64,000 nt of DNA from VRUE01 sp963716735 (GTDB taxonomy: Bacteria > Actinomycetota > Thermoleophilia > Solirubrobacterales > 70-9): assembly GCA_963716735.1 (NCBI GenBank), contig OY970321.1, forward strand, positions 2,294,001 to 2,358,000, given 5' to 3'. Positions 7,745 through 15,321 of this stretch are shown one piece after another. Within the stretch, counting starts at the first letter, position 1; each line of letters opens with the position of its first letter. The position numbers and the translations under genes were made by a program. Under the pieces are notes generated by a model. The model saw only the letters and a program-made list of their open reading frames with translations, was not told the DNA's origin and did not search any database.

Positions 7745-9052
7745 ATGCTGATCGCGTTCCGAGCTGCGAACGTCCGCTCGTTCCGCGACCCCTTCGAGTT
7801 CTCCTTGCTCGCGACTCGTCTCGCGGAGAAGGGGGTACCAAGGGAGATTCCCTGGCGCGCTGATGGGCGATCGATTTCTGTACTGCCAGTAGCCGGCATC
7901 TTCGGCGCTAATGCCTCAGGCAAGTCCAACGTGCTGCAAGCCATGTTTGAAATGCGGGCTTTTGTGCTCGAATCGTTCAGGCAAGGTAGTCCGGGCAGTC
8001 CCCTGCCAGCGAACCCATTTCTGCTCAGCTCCCGAGACGAGAAGGAGCCTTCGACCTATGCGATTGATCTTGTGCTGGATGGCGTTCGGCACGAGTACGG
8101 CTTCAAAGTCGACTCGGAACGGATTATCGAAGAGTGGGCACGGAGCTATCCGAGGGGGAGGGCTGTCCTGTTGCTGCGCCGGGAGGACGATGAGATTCAG
8201 CTCGGCTCTCGCTATCGAGCGCGGGGACGGGCGACCGAAGAGATACTTCGTCCTAATGCGCTGTTTCTGTCCACTGCGGCAGCGACCAACCACCCCGAGT
8301 TTCTGCCGCTTTATGAATGGTTCCAGCGCAATCTCCTATACGCCGACGTTCGTACGCGTGGCGCCCGCCAGGGAATCACCGCAAAGCTGCTGGAGGAAGA
8401 GGATCGCCGGGAGCAGGTGCTTGCACTCCTGCGTGAGGCCGACCTGGGCGTGACCGATGTGGCCCGCCGTGAGTTCGAGCCGGAGCTCAAGGAAAAGCTC
8501 GAGAAGATGCTGGAAGTAATTCGGGGGGAGGATGCCGAAGATGAGGCGCCTGAGTTCAAACTCGACGAATTTGAGCTTCGGATGAAGCATCGCTCGGGAG
8601 AACACGAGGTTGAGCTCAATCTTGGCCAAGAGTCCTGGGGGACCCTAATTTGGTTTGGAATGATTGGCTTGGTGCTCGAAGCACTGCGGAACGGCGCTGT
8701 GTTGCTGGCCGACGAGCTGGAGTCGAGCTTGCACCCCACTCTGGTGGCGCTCCTAGTTGATCTTTTCCAATCTCCGCATAGCAATCCTCGCCGTGCTCAG
8801 CTGATCTTCAATTCCCACGAGGTAACCCTGATGGGGGACTCGGCCGAGCGCCCACTTGGCCGTGACCAAGTCTGGTTCACCGAGAAGGAGGATGACGGCG
8901 CCACCCGTCTTTACTCGCTCGCTGACCTCGCCCCGCGTCGGGAAGAGGCGGTGGCGCGACGCTACCTTGCTGGTCGCTACGGTGCTACGCCGATCATTTC
9001 CCGTCGCCGGCTGGAGGAGATCGCCGAGCCGACGGGAGACCCGCAGAGCTAA
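7745..9052 (+). CDS. AAA15/RloA-like ABC-type ATPase of a two-gene defence pair
   Basis: A 435-residue SMC/RecF-like ATPase. It begins with LIAFRAANVRSFRDP, the typical opening strand of AAA15/OLD-type proteins. Walker A is GANASGKS (54-61), Walker B LLADELESS (D323, E324) and the H-loop NSHE (His358). I chose the ATG at 7745 because the fold starts there; the frame extends upstream to 7622 without recognisable sequence. The TAA overlaps the ATG of the RloB gene by one base. ATPase plus RloB/Toprim pairs resemble AbiL and are analogous to PARIS, where the ATPase senses infection and unleashes the partner nuclease. Confidence 0.82.
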   Translation: MLIAFRAANVRSFRDPFEFSLLATRLAEKGVPREIPWRADGRSISVLPVAGIFGANASGKSNVLQAMFEMRAFVLESFRQGSPGSPLPANPFLLSSRDEKEPSTYAIDLVLDGVRHEYGFKVDSERIIEEWARSYPRGRAVLLLRREDDEIQLGSRYRARGRATEEILRPNALFLSTAAATNHPEFLPLYEWFQRNLLYADVRTRGARQGITAKLLEEEDRREQVLALLREADLGVTDVARREFEPELKEKLEKMLEVIRGEDAEDEAPEFKLDEFELRMKHRSGEHEVELNLGQESWGTLIWFGMIGLVLEALRNGAVLLADELESSLHPTLVALLVDLFQSPHSNPRRAQLIFNSHEVTLMGDSAERPLGRDQVWFTEKEDDGATRLYSLADLAPRREEAVARRYLAGRYGATPIISRRRLEEIAEPTGDPQS

Positions 9053-9657
9053 TGGCGGCGCCGCGCCGCCCACTCAAAGCGCGACCAAGCCGTCGAGAGT
9101 TTCTTATTTTTGTTGAGGGTCGTGTGACCGAGGAGGAGTACCTGACTCACTGGCACCGTCGCCACCGCCGCAGTGTCAATGTTGAGATTCACGATTTTCG
9201 CGGAACGCCAATGGCGCTTGTTGAGCGAGCCGCTCGAACCAAGGCGGCCAACGAGCGGGCCGAGCGCCGAGGTCGCGGCCGCGCCCACGATGAGGTCTGG
9301 TGCGTCTTCGATGTTGACGAGCATCCTCGCCTCGAAGAGGCCATCGAGCTTGCCGCTCAACAGGGGATCAGTCTGGCAATCTCGAACCCCTGCATCGAGC
9401 TCTGGTTCCTCCTCCATTTTGAACCGCAAAGTGCGTACATCGAGCGCGCCGGTGCTCAACGAGCTGCGCGACAGAACCTGGGCTGCGAAAAAGGACTTAC
9501 GGAGTCTGCGCTGCTTGCCTTGGATGACGGATTCGAGATCGCCCGTGAACGGGCTCAGCGCCTTGATGAGAAACATCGCGGTGACGGTACGCCTACCCCC
9601 GGAAATCCCAGCAGCGGCGTGTGGCGCTTAGTTGACACGCTTGCTGCGGCCGTGTGA
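9052..9657 (+). CDS. RloB-like (Toprim-related) protein, putative effector nuclease
   Basis: A 201-residue protein with the RloB layout: REFLIFVEGRVTEEEYL (conserved Glu at the first strand), then HDEVWCVFDVDEHPRLEEAI with a DxD pair, then ISLAISNPCIELWFLLHFE, the hallmark C-terminal strand of the family. The conserved Glu and Asp-x-Asp are the Toprim-type metal ligands. It is co-translated with the AAA15 ATPase. In analogous pairs such as PARIS the Toprim partner cleaves host RNA or DNA when triggered by phage proteins; here that is inference. Nothing appears truncated. Confidence 0.82.
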   Translation: MAAPRRPLKARPSRREFLIFVEGRVTEEEYLTHWHRRHRRSVNVEIHDFRGTPMALVERAARTKAANERAERRGRGRAHDEVWCVFDVDEHPRLEEAIELAAQQGISLAISNPCIELWFLLHFEPQSAYIERAGAQRAARQNLGCEKGLTESALLALDDGFEIARERAQRLDEKHRGDGTPTPGNPSSGVWRLVDTLAAAV

Positions 9658-9792
9658 CAAGTGCCTGGCGAATACGCCCGACCCGAGGGGCCCCGGTCCA
9701 TAGAGGTCTGATCGCGAGCGCGCCCGGTCTCTTGGTCTCATCCCGGTCACAGATCGGCCTAGGACCGCTCTAGCCTGCCTCGAACTCCCAGC

Positions 9793-9833
9793 CTACGAAA
9801 CCGAAGGTCACAGGTTCGAATCCTGTCGGGCGC
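9793..9833 (+). repeat. tRNA-Arg(ACG) 3'-end copy, attachment-site repeat 2
   Basis: Identical in the core to copy 1, from the CTACGAA anticodon loop to the 3' acceptor strand CGGGCGC. Sequence upstream of the anticodon loop differs from the other copies, so the duplicated segment here starts at the loop. It marks the right end of the block that carries the ubiquitin-like and RloA/B genes. The preceding 135 bases after the RloB gene hold no gene. Confidence 0.85.
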
Positions 9834-9912
9834 GTTCCTCGTTGTTCCTGCGGGCCGGGATCTTGCTTCCGCGTGACCCTCGTCTCTCGCCGGTGGCTGA
9901 GCGGCGGCCGGC

Positions 9913-10245
9913 TCAGGCGGAGAGTGCTGCCTCCATCGCCGCCAGTTGGGCCTCGATCCCGGCCGAGATCCCGTCGCAGATCTGGTGCACACCGGGGTCG
10001 GCGATCCGGTAGATCGAGCTGGTCCCGCGCTTGCGGCGGGAGACGAAGCCCTCCGCGTGGAGGGCACCGAGGTGCTTGGAGACGTTCTGCTGCGAGCCCC
10101 CGACCAACTCGGCGATCTCTCCCACCGACGCCTCGTCCTGGCCGCGCAGGATGTCGAGAATCCGCAGCCGGGTCGGATCGGAGAGGGCGCGAAAACGGCG
10201 CGCGATCAGCTCCGCTGCCTCTGGGGTCAATCGAGTCTGCCTCAT
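9913..10245 (-). CDS. ArsR-family winged-helix repressor
   Basis: A 110-residue ArsR/SmtB-type regulator: RFRALSDPTRLRILDIL, VGEIAELVGGSQQNVSKHLG (recognition helix) and HAEGFVSRRKRGTSSIYRI (wing). It contains no cysteine, so the classical ArsR thiol metal site is absent; it may sense another ligand. It is divergent from the MMPL exporter, and the 70 bases between them contain repeated ACAGTT/AACTGT-type half sites, so it probably represses the exporter and itself. Confidence 0.88.
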   Translation of the reverse strand: MRQTRLTPEAAELIARRFRALSDPTRLRILDILRGQDEASVGEIAELVGGSQQNVSKHLGALHAEGFVSRRKRGTSSIYRIADPGVHQICDGISAGIEAQLAAMEAALSA

Positions 10246-10256
10246 GTGACCATTGT

Positions 10257-10302
10257 ACAGTTCACAACTGATAAGTTTGTAAACTGTCTAGTTGTAAACT
10301 GG
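10257..10302. promoter_or_regulatory. Probable operator of the ArsR regulator
   Basis: An imperfect palindrome, ACAGTTCACAACT (10257-10269) facing AGTTTGTAAACTGT (10274-10287), is followed by a third similar half site GTTGTAAACTGG (10291-10302). It lies between the divergent ArsR and MMPL genes, where a winged-helix dimer would block both promoters. Confidence 0.6.
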
Positions 10303-10315
10303 TGAAGGAGAGAGC

Positions 10316-12433
10316 ATGGGCACGGCACGGAAGCTGGGACCGATCGGGCGGCTGGGGCGCTACGCCGCGGCGCACAGGCGGGGAGTCTTCTTCGCCTGGG
10401 CGCTGATCGCTGTGGGCCTCGGGCTGCTGGCGCCCCGGGTCGAGACGGCGCTCTCCGGCGCCGGCTGGGAGGCCAGCGGCTCGGAGTCCGTCCGGACCCG
10501 GGACCAGCTCCAGCGCGAGTTTGGCGGCGCCGGCTCCTACGCGCTCCAGGTTGCGGTCCACTCCTCCGGGGCCGGAGCGAGTGCGCCGCGGCTCCAGCGC
10601 AGCGTGGCCGCGGTTGAACGGGTGCTGGCCGCCGACCCGGCGGTCGGCGCGGTCATCCCGCCGCGCCCTGGCGCATCGATCTCCGCCGACGGCCTGACCG
10701 CGATTGTGGTCGGCACGGCCGCCCGCGGGCCTAACGAGATGGTCGCCGCCGCCGATCGCCTCAGGCCCGAGATCGCCGCCGCGGCGGGACCGGAGATCGA
10801 GGCAAACCTGACCGGCGCCGCTGCCATGTGGGCGGACTTCAACGAAGCCAACCGCGAGGCGATGCTGAAGTCGGAGCTGATCTCCTGGCCGGTGACCCTG
10901 GCGATTCTCGTCCTCGCCTTCGGTTCGCTGGTAGCCGCGGGCCTGCCGCTGATGCTGACGATCACCGGCCTCGTCGCCTCCGCCGGCGTCCTCTACCTCG
11001 GTTCCCAGATCTCGCCGATCTCGATCTGGGCGATGAACTTCGCGCTGATGTTCGCCCTGGCGCTCGGGATCGATTACGCGCTGTTCGTCGTCATGCGCTT
11101 CCGCGGCGCGCTCGTGGGCGAGCGCACCGCGGTCGAGGCGGTTGCCGAGACGATGGACAGCGCCGGCAAGGCGGTCCTCTTCTCCGCCCTCACGGTGCTC
11201 GTCTCGATCTCGGCGGTGCTGCTCGTCCCCAGCCCCGCCTTCCGCTCGGTCTCGTTGGGGATCATGGTCTCGGTCCTGTTCGTGCTGGCGGCGACGCTGA
11301 CGCTGTTGCCGGCGGTGCTGGCCAAGCTTGGGCCCAGGGTCGACAGGCTGTCCCTACCCTGGGCCGGCAGCGGCGATCGCGGCTCGCCGCGGCTCGCTCG
11401 CTGGGGGGAGCTGCTGTGGCGGCGCCCATTCCTATTCGGCGGTGCCGCCCTGGTCCTCCTCGTCGGCCTAGCCCTCCCGGCCCTCAGCCTGAAGACGGGG
11501 ATGCCGTCGATAAAGGTCGTCCCCGTGGACGACTCCTCGCGCGTCGGCTACCGGCAGGTCAGCGCCGCCTTCGGCGCCGGCGCGCCGGCGACGATCCAAG
11601 TCACCGCGCCGCGCTCCGCCCACACGGCGGTGGTGGAGGGGCTGGAAGACGACCCCGGCATTGCTTCCGTCGCCGCCCCCGTTGTCGGCGCAGGCGATGC
11701 GGTCCTGATCGGCGCGGTGCCGAGCAGCGCCGCCGCAACCACCGAGTTCGGCGACACGATCGGGCGGCTGCGAGACACGCTGCCCCCGGCCGCGCTGGTT
11801 GGCGGCGCGGCCGCCGAGAACCACGACCTCGAGTCGGCGCTGGCGGCGAGGGCGCCGCTGGCGATCGGGCTCGTCGTCGCGCTGGGGTTCCTGCTGCTGC
11901 TGATCGCCTTTCAGGCGCCGCTGGTGGCGGCGATCGCGGTTCTCGCCAACCTGCTCTCGACCGCCGCCGCCTTCGGGGTCGCCAAGCTGATCTTCCAGGA
12001 CGGTCACCTGAGTGGCCTGCTCGGCTTCGAATCGCAGGGCTTTCTCGATGCCTGGGGACCGATCTTCTTCTTCGCGATGATCTTCGCGATCGCAATGGAC
12101 TACACCGTCTTCCTGCTCTCCTCGGTGCGGGAGCAGTGGGAGCGGACGGGAGACGCGAAGGAGGCGACGGTCGGCGGGCTGGCCCGCTCGGGGCGCGTCG
12201 TCCTCGCCGCCGGCGCGGTGATGGTCGCGGTCTTCTTCACCTTTGCTCTCTCGGGACCGCTGCCACCAAAGGAGATGGGGGTGATCCTCGGCGTCGCCGT
12301 CCTCCTCGACACCTTCCCGGTCCGCCTGCTGTTGCTGCCGGTGTTCCTGCGGCTCGCCGGTCAGGCGGCCTGGTCGATGCCCTCCTGGCTCAACCGCACC
12401 CTGCCCGACGTCCGCTTCGAGCATGGCGACTAG
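10316..12433 (+). CDS. MMPL-family (RND-type) transporter
   Basis: A 705-residue inner-membrane protein with two MMPL modules. Each has one leading transmembrane helix, a periplasmic domain and a five-helix bundle. Signature charged or polar segments in the membrane are LALGIDYALFVVMRFR in the first half and IAMDYTVFLLSSVREQWERT in the second, which carry the Asp-Tyr pairs used for proton coupling. Members export lipids, siderophores or drugs; the cargo here is unknown. A GGAGAG ribosome-binding site precedes the ATG. It sits alone with its ArsR repressor between two tRNA-Arg copies, which suggests an acquired resistance cassette. Confidence 0.88.
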   Translation: MGTARKLGPIGRLGRYAAAHRRGVFFAWALIAVGLGLLAPRVETALSGAGWEASGSESVRTRDQLQREFGGAGSYALQVAVHSSGAGASAPRLQRSVAAVERVLAADPAVGAVIPPRPGASISADGLTAIVVGTAARGPNEMVAAADRLRPEIAAAAGPEIEANLTGAAAMWADFNEANREAMLKSELISWPVTLAILVLAFGSLVAAGLPLMLTITGLVASAGVLYLGSQISPISIWAMNFALMFALALGIDYALFVVMRFRGALVGERTAVEAVAETMDSAGKAVLFSALTVLVSISAVLLVPSPAFRSVSLGIMVSVLFVLAATLTLLPAVLAKLGPRVDRLSLPWAGSGDRGSPRLARWGELLWRRPFLFGGAALVLLVGLALPALSLKTGMPSIKVVPVDDSSRVGYRQVSAAFGAGAPATIQVTAPRSAHTAVVEGLEDDPGIASVAAPVVGAGDAVLIGAVPSSAAATTEFGDTIGRLRDTLPPAALVGGAAAENHDLESALAARAPLAIGLVVALGFLLLLIAFQAPLVAAIAVLANLLSTAAAFGVAKLIFQDGHLSGLLGFESQGFLDAWGPIFFFAMIFAIAMDYTVFLLSSVREQWERTGDAKEATVGGLARSGRVVLAAGAVMVAVFFTFALSGPLPPKEMGVILGVAVLLDTFPVRLLLLPVFLRLAGQAAWSMPSWLNRTLPDVRFEHGD

Positions 12434-12470
12434 CGAACCCAGTAGGAGGGGGTGAGGCCCCACAGGTCAC

Positions 12471-12531
12471 AGCCGATCTACGGTCTCGGGCCACGAAACC
12501 GAAGGTCACAGGTTCGAATCCTGTCGGGCGT
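12471..12531 (+). repeat. tRNA-Arg 3'-end copy, attachment-site repeat 3
   Basis: Matches copy 1 over about 60 bases, including 20 bases before the anticodon loop (CAGCCGATC to CTCGGG). The loop here reads CCACGAA in place of CTACGAA, and the acceptor end runs into TATTG in place of CGTTC. The tRNA 5' half is missing. These differences suggest an older, drifting copy. The following 140 bases hold no clear gene. Confidence 0.82.
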
Positions 12532-12674
12532 ATTGAAGCGCGACCAGCACGACGGCGAGAACCATGGTCGGATCATTGTCCAGCCTGCCAACAAAGTTGC
12601 GGTATCGAGCAGCCATTCAAGAAGTCGTGACACCCGGACTTTGAGTGGCCCCCTCGGCCTCTATTCTGGATCTC

Positions 12675-13976
12675 GTGACCTTGGTGCTCTCGGTGCTAAC
12701 TCAGCATGAGGTAGTTCAGGTCTCGGATCGACGGTTCACCTATACGGGCCCTGATGGATCAGTGCGGAGCAGGAACGACGAGAAGAACAAGTCGATTCTC
12801 TTTTGCGGACGCCTGCTGTTCGGCTTCGCTGGTCGGGGAGATCTCGGCCCGAAACGCCGAAGTGACCTTTGGCTCGCCCAGGCTATCTGTGAGGTCATCG
12901 AGGCCAGGGACACCACTGATCAGGGTGAGATTTTGCGGGGGATTGCTGAGAAATGCACCGGTCTGTTCTCACGGGCATACAAGGGTGAGCGTCACGCATT
13001 CGTTAGTGCGGGTTGGGCCCATTTCACCGAGCCTGGGGATGACAGTCCGCCCTTGTCGCAGGATGACTACCGCCCCTACTTGGCGGCGATCTCGAATTTC
13101 CATGATGCGTCTGGAAGAGAGCTATCCGAGGTAAGCGACGAGTTCGGAATCTGGATTCGTCCGCTCATGCCGGGTGAAGGCGGCTTTGTCTGGGCAACGC
13201 CGAATCACTTGGTGCGTGAGGAGTTGGATCTTCTGACCGAACGACTATCTGCTGCCGACGGAGCGCGTTCCCCGCAGATGATCGCGGAATATCTAGCGGG
13301 GCAGATCAAAGCTGTGGCGGCCCGGGATCCGGGTGTCGGTGAGGGCCTAATGATCAGTACCCTGCCGCGGGCGTCGCTCGGTTCCGTTCCCGGAATTATG
13401 GCTTTGGCGGGTCCGCCGGACTTGGTTAGTCAGTCATTCCTCTACATCCCCCCGTCGGGCGACACGACGATTCAACTCGGGCCGGTTACGACTTGTGGAG
13501 GGGGCGTCACCTCCGGCTTTGAAGCCAAACCGCTGCCCCCGGATTGGGAGATGCCGACGCAATCCGCGGCTGTTCTAGCCGAGGATCCGCCCGGACTCGT
13601 GCGGCGTTGGTACCTGGCGCCAATTGTTGGATCAGGGACCGAGGCGGATCCGTACAGGGTCGAGACGCTGCGGCAGGCTGGCAGCGGTCCTATCGAGTCC
13701 GATGCCGATGGACGACCGGTAAATGAGCAGACCGTTGTCTTGATCAGTTCGACGGACCACGGCGTTTTGATGGCCGACCCACGGATTCAACCGATCTCCG
13801 ACCTGGCCGACCTCGATTTACCGATTGCCGACCTAGAGCAAGAGAAGCTCGAATGGATCGAAGCTGTTGCCGGGACGCACGAGGTTAGATCGGAAGGCTC
13901 CGTACGTGAAGTCCTGAGGCTGATCGGAGGGCTCTACCAAGTGAATTTCGATGAGACCAATTTCTGGGTCCGGTAA
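12675..13976 (+). CDS. Proteasome-beta/HslV-like Ntn-hydrolase with a long C-terminal extension
   Basis: I prefer the GTG at 12675, which gives Met-Thr-Leu-Val at the N-terminus. After Met removal, Thr is residue 1 and Asp falls exactly at 17 in VSDRR, with a Lys in NKSILFCGRLLFGFAG. This is the Thr1/Asp17/Lys33 layout of HslV and proteasome beta subunits, with about five extra residues before the Lys and the same GFAG. The Ntn-like part covers about residues 1-200. The remaining 230 residues are acidic and unrecognised. The frame extends to an ATG at 12645, but that start would bury the Thr. It is the first gene of island block D. Active-site reading is inference from alignment by eye; substrate is unknown. 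Confidence 0.62.
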   Translation: MTLVLSVLTQHEVVQVSDRRFTYTGPDGSVRSRNDEKNKSILFCGRLLFGFAGRGDLGPKRRSDLWLAQAICEVIEARDTTDQGEILRGIAEKCTGLFSRAYKGERHAFVSAGWAHFTEPGDDSPPLSQDDYRPYLAAISNFHDASGRELSEVSDEFGIWIRPLMPGEGGFVWATPNHLVREELDLLTERLSAADGARSPQMIAEYLAGQIKAVAARDPGVGEGLMISTLPRASLGSVPGIMALAGPPDLVSQSFLYIPPSGDTTIQLGPVTTCGGGVTSGFEAKPLPPDWEMPTQSAAVLAEDPPGLVRRWYLAPIVGSGTEADPYRVETLRQAGSGPIESDADGRPVNEQTVVLISSTDHGVLMADPRIQPISDLADLDLPIADLEQEKLEWIEAVAGTHEVRSEGSVREVLRLIGGLYQVNFDETNFWVR

Positions 13977-14064
13977 ATCGATGACTCCAATGGCCATCCG
14001 CCGGGACCAACTCGTCCGAAAGCAACAGCGGCTTGATCGGCGCTGGCCGCTTTCAGAGTTGGAT

Positions 14065-14292
14065 TCAGGCGCTTCGGAGAAGCTGGGAAACGACCTCGCC
14101 GGGCTGCTGGCCACGCTCGGTAGCGATTCGCTCCAGGCGCTTAACGTCGTCGCCCTCGACGCTGACGAGAATCGAGAGCTTCGCGTCGGGATTACCTTCG
14201 TGAATTTCGATTTGACTAGGCCGCGCGCGGTCGAGCTCAGCGTCGAAGTCGCCGGGCTTAGGATCGGGGTTGGTCCAAGGGTCAGCGGGCAT
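14065..14292 (-). CDS. Ribbon-helix-helix antitoxin-like protein (BrnA-like position)
   Basis: A 75-residue protein. The N-terminal half is disordered and acidic (PNPDPKPGDFDAELDRA), as in toxin-neutralising tails. The C-terminal half, KLSILVSVEGDDVKRLERIA plus ERGQQPGEVVSQLL, has the strand-helix-helix pattern of an RHH DNA-binding dimer. It starts one base after the stop of the upstream toxin-like gene, the toxin-then-antitoxin order seen in brnTA operons. Confidence 0.62.
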   Translation of the reverse strand: MPADPWTNPDPKPGDFDAELDRARPSQIEIHEGNPDAKLSILVSVEGDDVKRLERIATERGQQPGEVVSQLLRSA

Positions 14293-14293
14293 C

Positions 14294-14578
14294 TCAGCTG
14301 AGGATTCTACGCTCCCGCTCGCTGGATTCCCAGCCGGTGACGATCAGCCAGGAGGTTGGATCGACGGTGCGCTCGAGGACGAGGGTGAGCGTTCGCCCGC
14401 CATTGGTCTTCCCGATGAGCAGCAGTCGATCGCCCTCCTCAGCCCTGGCGCGTGGATTTCGCATCGTTGCGTGGCGGTTGCGCGGTAGCTGCTCGGCTTC
14501 CGCCGTGGAGATGTTGCGGGCGCCGAGCTTGGTTCGGGCCGCGTCCGTTGCCAGCAGCCGAGCGATCATCTCTGCCAT
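14294..14578 (-). CDS. BrnT-like toxin
   Basis: A 94-residue protein with the BrnT-like arrangement: ARNISTAEAEQLPRN (helix resembling the BrnT 'HGIsfeeA' segment), RLLLIGKTNGGRTLTLVLER (two strands) and WLIVTGWESSERERRIL (final strand and helix with Arg and Glu). BrnT toxins are RelE-fold ribonucleases. The immediate downstream RHH gene supports a toxin-antitoxin module. Family match is by pattern only; some other small RelE-fold toxin is possible. Confidence 0.58.
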   Translation of the reverse strand: MAEMIARLLATDAARTKLGARNISTAEAEQLPRNRHATMRNPRARAEEGDRLLLIGKTNGGRTLTLVLERTVDPTSWLIVTGWESSERERRILS

Positions 14579-14659
14579 CGGTGGCTATGTCTACCGGGCG
14601 AAGCCGACGGTTTGTTTGGCGTCAAAGAGCGCGAAGAGCGCTCTGCCAGACTTCCGCGA

Positions 14660-15241
14660 GTGAGCGTTCGCGATGAGATATTTCCGGCGGAACGTCGGTT
14701 GGAGTATGTCCAGACTGAGTGGGCCCAAGGTTGGACGGCGAGCGCGGCTGGCTTTGGCTACGCGGCGCAGTTCTTAACTAAACATGCCCCGTCGTTCGGC
14801 GCAACGATTGACCAGGCCGGCTTGGCGGTCTTCTTCCTCCAGCGTCATCGGGTTGAGTTGATCCTCAAGGATCTTCTCGGGTTCCTTGAGGTGAAGTTTC
14901 CGCCTACGCATTCTCTCCGGCGGTTGTGGGGGCTTTGCCAAGAAGGCTTCGAAAGCTCAGACATGCGCTGGGATGAGTTTCAGAGCGAGAACGGCGAATT
15001 CGTGGAAGCCCTGATCGCTGTGGATGACGGTGCAGCGACTTTTAGGTTTCCAGTTGATCGTGAGAGAGCGGAGATTGTTCGACCCGCTTTCATCGACTTG
15101 AAAGCGTTGAATCACCACGCCGACAAGCTTTACTGGGACGCTGCGGGCTACATGGACTTCCTCTGGGAGGCCAGAGCCCAGATGCAGGCGATTGAGGCGG
15201 ACGTTGGAGGGGATGAGACCTCCGACTGGAGCGACTTTTGA
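14660..15241 (+). CDS. HEPN-like protein of unknown role
   Basis: About 193 residues from the GTG at 14660; the frame continues upstream to 14612 and overlaps the toxin promoter. The helical segment LAVFFLQRHRVELILKDLLG followed by THSLRRLWGLC has the 'RHAIELxLKxLI ... HxLxxLW' pattern of HEPN-type four-helix domains. Such domains are common RNases or toxin partners in defence islands, but the catalytic Rx4-6H motif is not obvious. The gene ends only 35 bases before attachment copy 4, so it is the last cargo gene of block D. Confidence 0.5.
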   Translation: MSVRDEIFPAERRLEYVQTEWAQGWTASAAGFGYAAQFLTKHAPSFGATIDQAGLAVFFLQRHRVELILKDLLGFLEVKFPPTHSLRRLWGLCQEGFESSDMRWDEFQSENGEFVEALIAVDDGAATFRFPVDRERAEIVRPAFIDLKALNHHADKLYWDAAGYMDFLWEARAQMQAIEADVGGDETSDWSDF

Positions 15242-15275
15242 GTTCCATGGGGCAACAAATGGGGCAACATGCCCC

Positions 15276-15305
15276 CACAGGTTCGAATCCTGTCGGGCGC
15301 GTTCG
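15276..15305 (+). repeat. tRNA-Arg 3'-end copy, attachment-site repeat 4 (outer end of island)
   Basis: Carries the T-arm and acceptor strand only: CACAGGTTCGAATCC then TGTCGGGCGCGTTC. It lacks the anticodon arm present in copies 1-3. It is preceded by a GGGGCAACA-type repeat that is also found near copy 1. Ordinary chromosomal genes follow, so this is probably the outermost right attachment site. Confidence 0.8.
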
Positions 15306-15321
15306 GGGATAATCTGAGACC

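Noticed and set aside
12675..15241. Ntn-hydrolase as part of a Pup-proteasome locus
   Set aside because: No Pup, PafA, Dop, Mpa or alpha-subunit gene is nearby, and the protein has a long unrelated C-terminal extension.
4121..15305. The four tRNA-like segments as tRNA genes
   Set aside because: All lack the 5' acceptor strand and D-arm, so none can fold as a tRNA. They are scored as attachment-site repeats.
1..15305. Prophage
   Set aside because: Integrases and XRE repressors are present, but no terminase, portal, capsid, tail or lysis gene was found.
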